This document shows positions 27,001 through 33,896 of a stretch of DNA of 33,896 bases, in pieces; positions within the stretch are counted from its first letter, which is position 1, and every line of letters begins with the position of its first letter. This stretch comes from Tritrichomonas foetus (lineage: Eukaryota > Parabasalia > Tritrichomonadida > Tritrichomonadidae), in contig MLAK01000804.1 in NCBI GenBank assembly GCA_001839685.1, positions 108,591 through 142,486 on the forward strand, in the 5' to 3' direction. Under the pieces are notes generated by a model. The model was given only the letters and a program-made list of their open reading frames with translations. It was not told where the DNA came from and did no database searches. The position numbers were made by a program, and so were the translations under genes.

Positions 27001-27409
27001 ACATAGAATCATTAATGAATCATGCTGTACAACCTATTCAAGCGATCAACTGAGGCTATCATTGGAAGAGTCACTTTTGGCAACTGTAAGCCATCGAACA
27101 CTATTAAGTAAACTTGCTTCATTAAGAGAACAGAAGAAAGCACTGACCCAAATGGATCATGAAAATTTGATCAAAAAAGGTGATTCAAAAAGACCAACTT
27201 GGCTTTCAATTATTGCAATTAGTGCTTTTATTCGAAGAATGCAGAAAATTTCAGGTTGTATGCCAATAGAAAGTCAAGGAAGTTCTGCATCATCACTCGT
27301 GCTCAGTACTGGTGCAGTAGAGACTCCAAAAAGGAAGAAAAGTCGAGCAGTTCATGGAATGACAGATAAGCCACAGAAGAAACCTCCAGCGTTATTCAAA
27401 AATATATAA
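24002..27409 (+). CDS. large coiled-coil protein
   Basis: The 1135-residue protein has a polar N-terminal region (1-115). Long heptad-like coiled coils follow at about 118-250, 330-360 and, most extensively, about 500-900, rich in Glu, Lys, Gln, Leu and Asn. Asn/Ser-rich linkers interrupt them near 255-285 and 560-600. The segment around 270-500 looks partly globular. The C-terminus is basic, with a PKRKKSR cluster close to the end that could be a nuclear or microtubule-binding patch. No enzymatic motif, motor domain or membrane segment is seen. Such proteins usually act as structural or tethering components (Golgi, cytoskeleton, centrosome), but no specific family is recognised. The ATG at 24002 follows a well-structured promoter element by 22 bases, supporting this start. 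Confidence 0.75.
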   Translation: MSESSSEISGALQRIHQLDAELSTSTDVSNILNDGNSNRNNNDQSILSNDQDSSDLGHGFSTPSEKVADFCIAFNKKVGVSTSTLEEVLEIVDILVSNHVSNEPYQPSENELVVKYKERIKSLKNRNIELQKKLHQTEIQNSAFQTNSDQLKYENHRLEETLSDVQQRLATAQQEIKDLKNQMNRNKNSKELLEASFANFGELINSQIDDASKYVYQRDNLMKIINKQSAALQTYEQLLTKMKEEKAQNNSSSQNYSNFDNFNPQSNYNSYNGEEYNDSESEMPSTLAIISKISNDFIDKDIKFYISDLVNDSSTPINDRIESAISYICRNSNKALQSQKESQENIDNLKTELNEMKIKCNEIVSLFDEEIQFMQRLAHSNDIQACVFYREDQNKVLPIEQSIKDELIKHCIRVNRYIEETLPQINIGEITDAFSNYENIQPTEIFNLLNANVLDKKLQLFTDRMKNNESIELKELFCLFAAQAFTNDILQNHSVELRMRYELAQREIQQLRSDLEDIKDPIRSMKKVINHLSRRENKAKKLLLNVIEFSNASNSSKSIKNSSKTNKTVENGENDNENNNSLDLLTIVKEIVQQIAENKLGHPEKLQKQLEEVISEKNKLTESLNQQLQTIESDLEKTEKIYRDKEQELIKTIDSQKVEIETEKQKNDDLNIRISEVQNQLKEMTDSFNDLRENQQAEIRNIQEMRESQIQSLTAQLEAKIDRIKDLEDSLDGLTLKFDDQKKEKKELKDRIEYLEAVNSKSASALSEKLKALREKYEIIIQQSQQQIQSIKEDNSNLKEEVHNLQTRNEEICADLTNCQINKKSIELKAKALEDRCETQRQTLTSQFDAKIRMLETQYETKVNQMNEDQTRLLNDFISHINEELDGNFDLTDYDGSLRSFLRMFTSELDSRHHSQVVYEETAADILKVQKLLKISECQELFGPVSALVKANKEMQKRVTDCEESLNEAENRSNEYCKEMRKVTNQITSLRQWESWARRLHRIINESCCTTYSSDQLRLSLEESLLATVSHRTLLSKLASLREQKKALTQMDHENLIKKGDSKRPTWLSIIAISAFIRRMQKISGCMPIESQGSSASSLVLSTGAVETPKRKKSRAVHGMTDKPQKKPPALFKNI

Positions 27410-27724
27410 TTATTTTGTGTGTTTTTAAATAAATATTGTTATAAAATCAACATTTACTTCTTTTTATTTACGTTGAAAGTAATACTTTCATTATTTCATG
27501 AGCTCATCATAAAATTGAATAACAATTTTTATCTAACTTCAATTTTCCAAGAATGAATATATCTTCATTATATGATAAAATATTTCAAATATATGTATCA
27601 TAGTTATTTATGATGATAACATTGAAATACAAGCTAATGAAGATAAGATATATCGACAATATTTATCGACGATAATCAACTTTTTCATAGAGATTTATAA
27701 TATGTAACGTACTTTTCACAAAAA
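27410..27724. other. short intergenic promoter region
   Basis: AT-rich spacer between two same-strand coiled-coil genes. The last 60 bases hold the ACGATA/AACTTTTTCA module and a TTTTCACAAAAA immediately before the ATG that fits the Inr pattern TCA-Y-(T/A). No gene is seen. Confidence 0.35.
27669..27687 (+). promoter_or_regulatory. ACGATA + AACTTTTTCA promoter module of the 27725 gene
   Basis: ACGATAATCAACTTTTTCA lies 38-56 bases before the ATG, the same order, orientation and distance as the module before the AAA-like gene. A TTTTCACA Inr-like sequence follows about 8 bases before the ATG. Function is inferred from recurrence. Confidence 0.45.
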
Positions 27725-28912
27725 ATGGGAGAAGAAGATCAATTTTCTTCATTTCTAGAAAAATATTCAGAGTATTTAACCGATACATCCAACAAAGAAG
27801 ACCTTCTTCAATTCGGGCGTCACCTTTTTAGTGCTTCATCAGGCAATGCGGACAATCGCGAATCAATTCGTCTTTTAAAAGAGAAAGAAGAAGAATTAAG
27901 CGTTCCAGTGGATAAAAACGATTCCCGGTCAAAAACGTTCTCGAAAGGTCGACCAACAAGAAATCGAGTCGATCCTCCCCAAAATTTATCACCCGACCAA
28001 ATTACCCAAGAAATTCTCACGCTTCAAGATCAAGGACAGCAATTACGAAAGCAAAAGAAAGAGCTTGAAGTCCGCCTTCAAAACTTTCAGGATCAATATG
28101 AAGCAATGATAAAATCCAGCATTGAAACCAAAAAGACACTCAGAAAACAGACGAAACTCTTAACTCAAGAATTGGCGGCTTCTTTGCTCAGAGAGGGAAC
28201 GAACGTTGCAACCACCACCACGACAAATGTTCCGCGAATTCTGCCAGTCATGAATGAGCTTGAGAGACTCAACCAGCAAATCTTGCAAAAGATTGGAAGT
28301 TTCAGGGAAACCACAAAAGACGCACTCGCGCATTGCGAAAGAGCTGCATTAGATCGCTACAAGCCAAGAATGGAAGAATTATTGGGGAAAATATACGAAA
28401 ATGCAAGAGACATTCCGGTTGATGAAATCCAGAGAAGATTTGACGCTACATCTGACGATTTAGAATCACAAATTATTAATTTACAAAATGAATTAGAAAT
28501 TGAAAATGATCGAAACGAAAAATTACAATTTGACACCCGCCAATTAGAAGATCGTGTTTCTGCACAAAAAGACGAAGTTATGCGTATGAAAAAACAGCAC
28601 ACGCAACTGGGTCATGAAATCACAATATTAAATGATATTGCAGTTCAAGAAATTTCGGCTCTTAAGGCTCAATATCAACGTCTTTTGCAAGACCAAGAAG
28701 ATGAACGTGCAAGACCTTCTTCCGCAAGAGCTGTGATTATTACAGGAAAAGGCCCAAAAGAAATCAAACGTGCAAAAATTAAAAGACAGCCATCAAAAGC
28801 GCCACTTACTTCACTTGAATTGAAAAATCCACAAGTTCCTTCAATTGAGGACTTTATTGATCAGGAAAAAGCAATGCTTCTTGAACGAATTCATAATTCA
28901 CAATACGTGTGA
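27725..28912 (+). CDS. coiled-coil protein
   Basis: The 395-residue protein has a mixed N-terminal region (1-95), a coiled coil at about 95-160, a Thr-rich linker (ATTTTTN near 162), a second helical region at 175-235, and a longer coiled coil at about 240-330. A basic segment (KEIKRAKIKRQPSK, about 340-355) precedes a short amphipathic C-terminal helix (SIEDFIDQEKAMLLERI). No catalytic motif, transmembrane helix or signal peptide is present. It could be a cytoskeletal or flagellar scaffold; the family is not recognised. It follows another coiled-coil gene on the same strand by 315 bases, but each has its own promoter module. The ATG at 27725 is first in frame and sits 8 bases after an Inr-like TCACA. 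Confidence 0.75.
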   Translation: MGEEDQFSSFLEKYSEYLTDTSNKEDLLQFGRHLFSASSGNADNRESIRLLKEKEEELSVPVDKNDSRSKTFSKGRPTRNRVDPPQNLSPDQITQEILTLQDQGQQLRKQKKELEVRLQNFQDQYEAMIKSSIETKKTLRKQTKLLTQELAASLLREGTNVATTTTTNVPRILPVMNELERLNQQILQKIGSFRETTKDALAHCERAALDRYKPRMEELLGKIYENARDIPVDEIQRRFDATSDDLESQIINLQNELEIENDRNEKLQFDTRQLEDRVSAQKDEVMRMKKQHTQLGHEITILNDIAVQEISALKAQYQRLLQDQEDERARPSSARAVIITGKGPKEIKRAKIKRQPSKAPLTSLELKNPQVPSIEDFIDQEKAMLLERIHNSQYV

Positions 28913-29389
28913 TTATAATCCAATCTTGTTTTTTTCCATTTGTTTGTTTTCTAAAATATTTTTATGAATGAATTTTTTCTTTTTATTCCTTTTTCATATT
29001 CTTTTCTTGTGTTGGAATGAATACTTTGTCTTTTTGACATACTCTTTGACGTAAATAATTTATAGGCAATCTTGTTTTCAATCACGTTTAGAGATTCCAA
29101 TGAGTTTCAAGAGATTCCAATGAGTTTCAAGAGATTCCAATGAGTTTCAAGAGATTCCAATGAGTTTCAAGAGATTCTATTGAGCTTTGAAAGGTTCCAA
29201 GAAATTTCGAGCACCGTTTAGTTTAAAAGATGGTAAATTCAGAAGATCAATTAGAAAGAGAAAAAAGATAGAAAAAATTAAAAAATGAGACAAAATGATA
29301 CTTGTATATTTTAATAATATAAATAAATAAACATAATTTAATATAACTAATTCGCAAAAAAATAATAATAATAATAAAACACAAACATT
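28913..29389. other. convergent 3' intergenic region with minisatellite
   Basis: Contains the 20-bp tandem repeat at 29091-29190. The rest is T-rich then A-rich 3' flank, including an (AAT)n stretch near 29361-29376. No gene is seen. Confidence 0.4.
29091..29190. repeat. 20-bp tandem repeat GAGATTCCAATGAGTTTCAA, 4 perfect + 1 imperfect copy
   Basis: Four identical 20-base units run from 29091 to 29170. A fifth copy (29171-29190) differs at several positions and a further decayed unit may follow. There are no spacers, so this is not CRISPR-like. Perfect identity implies recent expansion, so copy number probably differs among strains. Confidence 0.9.
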
Positions 29390-30736
29390 TCACCGATTCT
29401 CAGGCGTAGGTGCTTTCGCAACTTGCCGAGGAAAGATATTGAGCAATGGTTCTGGAAACTGTATTTTCTGTTTAATTGGATGCATGCGTAAGGATATCGC
29501 AGGCGGCCTGTTAACGGTCTCCGCAGAATTTTGTATGAACGATCGCGACGATATCGATGATGCGGACGATAGAGCTGGTGAAGTCAAATCTTCTCTCCAC
29601 ATTTTCGCCCTGAAGTCACAAATACTGTTTACTCGGGCAACGTCAGGAGAGGGGTCAATACATATTTCAGGATGCATCATTAAAACTACAGCGCTTTCTG
29701 ATTCAAGTCTTGATCGTTGAACTTTGATCCCTTCATAATGTAAACCATTCAAAAAAGTTGTATTCAAATTATTGAGAGCATATACATTCAAATTTGAAAA
29801 ATGTATATTTCCTGCGTTCTCGCTGTTATTATTGATGTTTCTCTGGTTTGAACTACGACTAGAGCTTGATAATGTGTTACTGCCGCTAGAGTTTCTTGAA
29901 ATGGAATTTCTGGAATTGGTTGGTGCTAAAAAATTGAATGAAGGTGAATTTGAAGGTGAATTTAAAGGTAAAAAAACCTTCCGAACGATTTCATTACCAA
30001 TTTTCAATTTCATCCGTTTGTGGAAGGGAGGAGTGATTCGAAAGTCTGTCACATCACAAACGCAGCACCCTGCTTCGAATTTGATATCCAATAAATTATC
30101 GACCACCGTCATCAAGCTTTCTGTGATAATTCCTGTTGCGAGCGGTTCGAGGAGTGAGACTGTTGTTTGGTCGTAGGGAATTTCTGGCGATATATTATTT
30201 TCGATATTTATTATCAGAAAATAGCAGTCGTGTAGTTCAATGTAGATTGAAGGTACAACTTTTTCAAAAAGTTCGTCAGGCGGAGTGAGTGAATTAAAAC
30301 GGTCGTCGTGTAGTTTGGATAAAATATAGCCTAATTTCGCTCGATGGTCAGAAATGATGGAGTCGTCGATACTGTTCAATGGATGGAATGATTGCAGCAA
30401 TATCGAATTTTCCGTTTCTTGGTGAAGTAGCTGATAAATATTCGGCGGGAAAATTTTTCGCTTCTCGCGATGATTTCGAAATTCTGTTTGAACAGCGACG
30501 TCATTTTTCTTTCGTGGCTTGTAGAAGTGAAGAGTCCTCCCATTCTGCATTGAAAAAAAATAAGACGGCGAAAAATCAAATTGTTCAAAAAGATATATGG
30601 GGAACAAACTAACAAGGTCAATTTCACTTTCGAATTTCACCATTTGACATGTCAAACTCACAAATTCATTTGAAAATTGTCGAATAATAAACGTCTCCCA
30701 TTCATTTTGATGTGATGAAGCTTTGAAAAAGTTCAT
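29390..30736 (-). CDS. Spt20-like protein (probable SAGA coactivator subunit)
   Basis: The 448-residue protein shows the two landmarks of the Spt20 domain. An N-terminal block (about 50-180) has a PSYFFSMQNGRTLHFY strand and later VVPSIYIELHDCYFLI, matching the P-x-Y-(D/C)-x-CLIVEVHDYR-like strand of Spt20. The closing motif near 355-369, HPEICIDPSPDVARV, matches the LCLDPSPxVARV signature. Between them a Ser/Asn-rich insert (about 255-310) is low complexity. In yeast and humans Spt20 holds the SAGA histone-acetyltransferase complex together, so this would be a nuclear transcription-coactivator component. The domain is divergent and interrupted, so the call rests mainly on the DPSPDVAR motif and strand order. 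The ATG at 30736 is first in frame. No other SAGA gene lies nearby. Confidence 0.6.
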   Translation of the reverse strand: MNFFKASSHQNEWETFIIRQFSNEFVSLTCQMVKFESEIDLVSLFPIYLFEQFDFSPSYFFSMQNGRTLHFYKPRKKNDVAVQTEFRNHREKRKIFPPNIYQLLHQETENSILLQSFHPLNSIDDSIISDHRAKLGYILSKLHDDRFNSLTPPDELFEKVVPSIYIELHDCYFLIINIENNISPEIPYDQTTVSLLEPLATGIITESLMTVVDNLLDIKFEAGCCVCDVTDFRITPPFHKRMKLKIGNEIVRKVFLPLNSPSNSPSFNFLAPTNSRNSISRNSSGSNTLSSSSRSSNQRNINNNSENAGNIHFSNLNVYALNNLNTTFLNGLHYEGIKVQRSRLESESAVVLMMHPEICIDPSPDVARVNSICDFRAKMWREDLTSPALSSASSISSRSFIQNSAETVNRPPAISLRMHPIKQKIQFPEPLLNIFPRQVAKAPTPENR

Positions 30737-31241
30737 AAATTTTTTTCTAAATCGCTAAAATGGAGATAAAATGATTTTCTGATTCCTTTTCGTTTATATC
30801 AATGAATAACTGTCCTTTAAAAAATTTAATTTATCATCTCCATTGATTTATAGTCCACATTGATTTTTTGTTCCAAATAGGCAATTCAATTGGTTTCTCA
30901 ATTTTCTTCTTTACACACATCATTTAAACTAAGAAAATAATAGAATTTGCAACTGGAACAAATGATAGTAATACAACGAAATTCATTTATTAGAATTTGA
31001 GATGGTAATCTAAACTAGTTCCAAAAAAATGGAAAGTTTTATTGAATTAAAATTATAACTTTTTGTGTTTATCGTGCTTTACATTTTTTGGAACCAGCTT
31101 AGAATACCATCTCAAAAATAGTAGGAGAACAATGAAATTCTGATATTCGAATTTGATAAATATAATAACATTTACTATAACAAGAAAATAATCTAATAAT
31201 TACAATCTCATCTAAATATATAAACATTATATGCTTTCCGT
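30737..31241. other. intergenic region with long hairpin
   Basis: Lies between the start of the Spt20-like gene and the end of the PP2A subunit gene, both on the minus strand. It contains the 36-base-arm inverted repeat at 30996-31116, flanked by an imperfect direct repeat of about 29 bases (30974-31002 and 31130-31158, about 23 matches). Nothing else is recognised. Confidence 0.4.
30996..31116. repeat. imperfect inverted repeat, about 35-bp arms
   Basis: TTTGAGATGGTAATCTAAAC continuing to 31031 is matched in inverted orientation at 31082-31116 with three mismatches and one indel over 36 positions. The loop is about 50 bases and AT-rich. Its arm shares an (A/G)CT(A/G)GTT core with the inverted repeat at 11368. 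It may be a small MITE-like element, a solo hairpin or a structured RNA. Flanking imperfect direct repeats would fit insertion but are too long and diverged for a simple target-site duplication. Confidence 0.6.
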
Positions 31242-32936
31242 TTATACTTTTTCACTCAACTTCTCTGAAAATGATTCACAACCAATAAAGATCGAACCAA
31301 TTTTCATTATTAGTTCGTTAGATTCTTTTTCATTTTGACAATAAGCATGAATCAAACTATTCCAAGTATTTCCCTTTTTCATTTCATTCAAAATTCGCTC
31401 ACTTTCAATTTGTTTGTAATCTCGCCCAACATTTTCGAAGGCAACTTTATTTATACCTTTTAATACTCCCATTGCTCTACCAGCAAGTGATCTAACATCT
31501 TCACACCAATGAGAATAAGTTGTTTTGAAAATTTGCGGCAATATTATTGGAAACATCACTTTTGCATTATTTTTTGTAACTCGCATGACTGAATCACTTT
31601 CCCAGAGCAAAATTGCTTTTTCAGCAATAGCAAAATTAGGATCAGAGATACAACGAGCCAATAAATTTGAAAACTGTAAAATGATTTTTTCCTCATCATT
31701 TGGATTAAGAAAATCCGTCAATAATTCTAATTCTTTAAGTAATAAAATTTGTTTTGTTGGAGAAGAATAAGGCCAATAATTAAAAATCTCAGTGAAAACA
31801 TATGGTGTTAAATTTCCATCTTTCTGTAACAAACATGTAATTACAGAAACTAATGCAGTATGAAAATGGAACAAATAAGATGATCGATGAAGTGGTAAAA
31901 GTGCATTAATGAAGAATTGTTTATGGTCAGGATGAATTGGAATTTTAAAACCAGGGAAAATTGAAACCAATGTAATTAACAATTCATGATAGCAAATGAA
32001 AGGCTCACCTGTAAGAATAAACTCAGTGAAGTATTTCTCTAAAATCTCTCTCGCATCATTTCTCAGTTTCGAAAAAGTTCGATAGAAAGCATAAAATAAA
32101 GTTGACAATTTTTCTCTTTCACGTTGATCAGGTGATTGAAACATTAAAAGAATTGATCTGAGTAAAGATGGTGCTTGTTTCATACATAACCTGGTTTTAA
32201 ATTTTTGATTCAAGAAAAAGCTAATCATAATTTCATACATCATTGACAAATGGCACCAACCTGCTTCTTCAACTTTATCAATCTTGAAATCAATTGACAA
32301 TGGTGTAAACCATTGATCAGGTGGTTTGGCAGTTATTCGAATGTTGTTTCTGATGAAACAATTGATCAGTTCCGAATATTCATTTTCTGTTAAACTATTT
32401 ACCAATCTTGGATTAGAAACGGCTTTTAACATATCATCTAACATGACACTTTTTGCTTCAATTTTTTGAAAAAATAAGTCGGGATGTGTAAAATCTAAAA
32501 CTTGACTTAATTGTTGGCATTTTTTTGAAAATAATTGAAAAAATTGCTCGCTTTTAAAGTCTGTTTCTTCAGATAATAATGGCTTTGGCTCAAATTCGTA
32601 TTCTTTCGAATCAACTAATAAAATTGTACTCGATACAGAATGCGTGAGTGGTAAGGCTTCATCAATCTCAGATCGTGGTGTTTGGATTGGAGTATATAAT
32701 TTGATAATATCATTTGATGGACTCGGCTTAATTGTATAACCCTTTGACAAATTTAAATCATTGTCAAGAAGTGGGCTTTGTTGATTGTTTCCAAGTGCAC
32801 TAGCTGAACATTTTATTTGTTTTTTAGGCGATGATGATAACTTTGGCGATTGGTGTTTTGATGGCGAATTGTGAACACTCATTGGATAGATTTTTTTATG
32901 AGATAAACTTTTTGGAAATTTTTTCATCTCATTCAT
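31242..32936 (-). CDS. PP2A regulatory subunit B56 (B' family)
   Basis: This is the substrate-targeting subunit of Ser/Thr phosphatase 2A. The first in-frame ATG is at 32936 (MNEMKKF), giving 564 residues; the frame is open upstream to 33014 but has no ATG there. An N-terminal Ser/Pro/Lys-rich region of about 130 residues is disordered. The HEAT-type B56 body follows, with strong family landmarks: EEAGWCHLSMMYE, FQSPDQREREKL, HKQFFINALLPLHR, KDGNLTPYVFTEIFNYWP and CISDPNFAIAEKAILLWES, then a SHWCEDVRSLA helix. The length matches the family once the N-terminal extension is included. It should bind the PP2A A/C core and recruit LxxIxE-type substrates in cytosol or nucleus. A perfect 70-bp tandem duplication ends 34 bases upstream of the ATG and may affect the 5' leader. 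The call is secure. Confidence 0.92.
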   Translation of the reverse strand: MNEMKKFPKSLSHKKIYPMSVHNSPSKHQSPKLSSSPKKQIKCSASALGNNQQSPLLDNDLNLSKGYTIKPSPSNDIIKLYTPIQTPRSEIDEALPLTHSVSSTILLVDSKEYEFEPKPLLSEETDFKSEQFFQLFSKKCQQLSQVLDFTHPDLFFQKIEAKSVMLDDMLKAVSNPRLVNSLTENEYSELINCFIRNNIRITAKPPDQWFTPLSIDFKIDKVEEAGWCHLSMMYEIMISFFLNQKFKTRLCMKQAPSLLRSILLMFQSPDQREREKLSTLFYAFYRTFSKLRNDAREILEKYFTEFILTGEPFICYHELLITLVSIFPGFKIPIHPDHKQFFINALLPLHRSSYLFHFHTALVSVITCLLQKDGNLTPYVFTEIFNYWPYSSPTKQILLLKELELLTDFLNPNDEEKIILQFSNLLARCISDPNFAIAEKAILLWESDSVMRVTKNNAKVMFPIILPQIFKTTYSHWCEDVRSLAGRAMGVLKGINKVAFENVGRDYKQIESERILNEMKKGNTWNSLIHAYCQNEKESNELIMKIGSIFIGCESFSEKLSEKV

Positions 32937-32970
32937 CTCAAATTTTTGATTGTTGTTTATCAATTTTGAT

Positions 32971-33110
32971 AGGATTGTACCAGATTCCCCATGGGAATTC
33001 CACACGAAGGTCAATTATTTCAACCTTTGTGAAGGGGAGTAGGATTGTACCAGATTCCCCATGGGAATTCCACACGAAGGTCAATTATTTCAACCTTTGT
33101 GAAGGGGAGT
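32971..33110. repeat. perfect 70-bp tandem duplication
   Basis: The 70 bases from 32971 to 33040 (starting AGGATTGTACCAGATTCCCC) are repeated without change at 33041-33110. The unit is GC-richer than its surroundings and includes ATGGGAATTCC and CACAAAGG-type segments. It lies directly upstream of the PP2A B56 start. Since 70 is not a multiple of three, the second copy cannot simply extend that reading frame. Identity implies a recent event, or an assembly duplication. Confidence 0.95.
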
Positions 33111-33123
33111 AATTATTATATAA

Positions 33124-33363
33124 AAGAAAAAGTTGCTTCATGTGGAGCGTTTTCAATATCATTTTCGAGATTTTGAATTGTCTAAAAAATATGTTTTGAA
33201 TACTATTCCTTATTATAGGAAAAAGTTAAAGTCAGTGATCTGGACGAAGTTTTCCCCGTTTCAAAAACATACAGGCGAAACAAAAGAAGCGATTATCTCA
33301 ATTCCAACAAGCAACCAAATTACAAATGTGAAAACAAATGATTATTTTGTTGTTTACAAATAG
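33124..33363 (+). pseudogene. Met-less coding-like ORF, possible 5'-truncated gene end
   Basis: Between stops the + frame encodes 79 residues of ordinary composition, including a C-terminal block EAIISIPTSNQITNVKTNDY, ending in TAG. Codon use and G+C (about 37% by eye, higher in 33230-33330) look protein-coding, but there is no Met anywhere, so it cannot start translation as it stands. It begins just after the 70-bp duplication. It may be a gene end cut off by rearrangement; no splice acceptor of trichomonad type precedes it. The family is not recognised. Confidence 0.35.
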
Positions 33364-33729
33364 ACATTTATACCCAAAGATCCGATACCAAAATTTTATC
33401 TTTATTGTGGATGTACCGTTTAAATAAATTTTAAACAATTTTCTTATTCATAGTAAATTTTTTTCTCGACCTATTTTTTTTTTTAATTTAATCAAGTTCT
33501 TTTTCCTTTTTCTGGATTTAATTCCACATGGAGATATTATTTTTGTTTATTTTCTGCCACTATAGTGCATATTTTGTGGTGAGAAAAACATTATTTTGAC
33601 TGTTTTGCCTTATTCGATTGGGAAATGGGTGATATTGTATATATATTTCGGATTCCGAGCCTTATAAATACTATATGTCTTTGGTCTCAATATTTCTATT
33701 TATGAATAATAATAATAAAAAAAAAAGAA
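33364..33729. other. AT-rich non-coding flank
   Basis: AT-rich stretch with T tracts (33470-33485). I see no gene, RNA or regulatory element that can be supported. Confidence 0.3.
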
Positions 33730-33896
33730 GGAACGAAATAAAGGAATAAAAACTAACGAATCAAATAAATAATGAAGTAAATGAATAATGAAATCAAGGA
33801 TTAAGTAATTCAAGGAATAATGAAATCAAGGAATAATGAAGCAAATTAATAAAGGAATCAAGGAATAATGAAGTAAATGAATAATGAAATCAAGGA
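33730..33896. repeat. degenerate A-rich satellite running off the window end
   Basis: Irregular units built from GGAATAATGAA(A/G)T(C/A)AA and GAATCAAATAAAT-type blocks repeat with a period of about 15-16 bases, for example AATAATGAAATCAAGGA near 33784, 33820 and 33880. Copies are imperfect. The array continues past 33896, so its size is unknown. Confidence 0.7.

Noticed and set aside
29091..29190. CRISPR-like array
   Set aside because: The 20-base units are directly adjacent with no spacers, and the host is eukaryotic.
32937..33014. Upstream extension of the PP2A B56 frame to 33014
   Set aside because: The frame is open but begins at TTG with no ATG, and the extra residues are read from the 70-bp repeat. 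The first ATG at 32936 is the better start.
32831..33112. 93-codon + strand ORF across the 70-bp repeats
   Set aside because: It is antisense to the PP2A gene and gains its length from reading the duplicated block twice.
1..33896. Spliceosomal introns of the trichomonad type
   Set aside because: No ACTAACACACAG acceptor was found on either strand by eye, and all main genes are open without splicing.

Overview
The window looks like nuclear DNA of an AT-rich unicellular eukaryote, most likely a trichomonad (Parabasalia). Intergenic spacing of 0.3-1.5 kb fits a Tritrichomonas-like genome better than the more compact Trichomonas vaginalis, but the genus is inferred. The reasons are: long intronless genes on both strands with no ribosome-binding sites or operons; eukaryote-only families (TKL and CAMK kinases, a prenylated Rab, a PP2A B56 subunit, a Tubby domain, Sfi1-type repeats, an Spt20-like SAGA subunit, an ER PDI); and ACGATA-type boxes resembling the Myb-recognised element of trichomonad promoters. 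TAA, TGA and TAG all end genes, so the code looks standard.

Layout. 1-1477: AT-rich spacer with faint coding-like remnants. 1478-4561 (+): TKL kinase with a long helical tail. 5148-7067 (+): lipid-anchored protein with a TCAF/M60-like N-terminal region. 7876-10941 (-): CDC48/p97-derived protein with an N domain, one degenerate AAA domain and a very long disordered tail. 11660-12280 (+): Rab GTPase. 12265-12470 (+): inverted, truncated copy of the neighbouring kinase tail. 12839-14365 (-): CAMK-type kinase broken by one in-frame TAA at a Gln position. 14417-15903: large spacer with a perfect 20-bp palindrome and a GC-richer coding-like patch. 15904-17496 (+): Tubby-domain protein. 17732-19819 (-): Sfi1-like repeat protein. 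20243-21760 (+): PDI-like ER protein. 21761-22960: spacer with a 15-bp repeat and two short ORFs. 22961-23467 (+): small two-helix membrane protein. 24002-27409 (+) and 27725-28912 (+): coiled-coil proteins. 29390-30736 (-): Spt20-like SAGA subunit. 31242-32936 (-): PP2A B56 regulatory subunit, with a perfect 70-bp tandem duplication just upstream. 33124-33896: Met-less ORF remnant and a degenerate satellite running off the edge.

The genes do not form one pathway; each appears to be its own transcription unit. They group loosely into signalling (two kinases, PP2A B56, Rab), cytoskeleton or basal body (Sfi1-like, coiled coils, possibly Tubby), secretory pathway (PDI, Rab) and transcription (Spt20-like). 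The most unusual items are the AAA protein with altered catalytic positions, the single-stop kinase beside an inverted fragment of its own family, and a recurring ACGATA plus AACTTTTT(C/G)A promoter module that often forms inverted repeats. No virus, CRISPR array, rRNA or tRNA was recognised.
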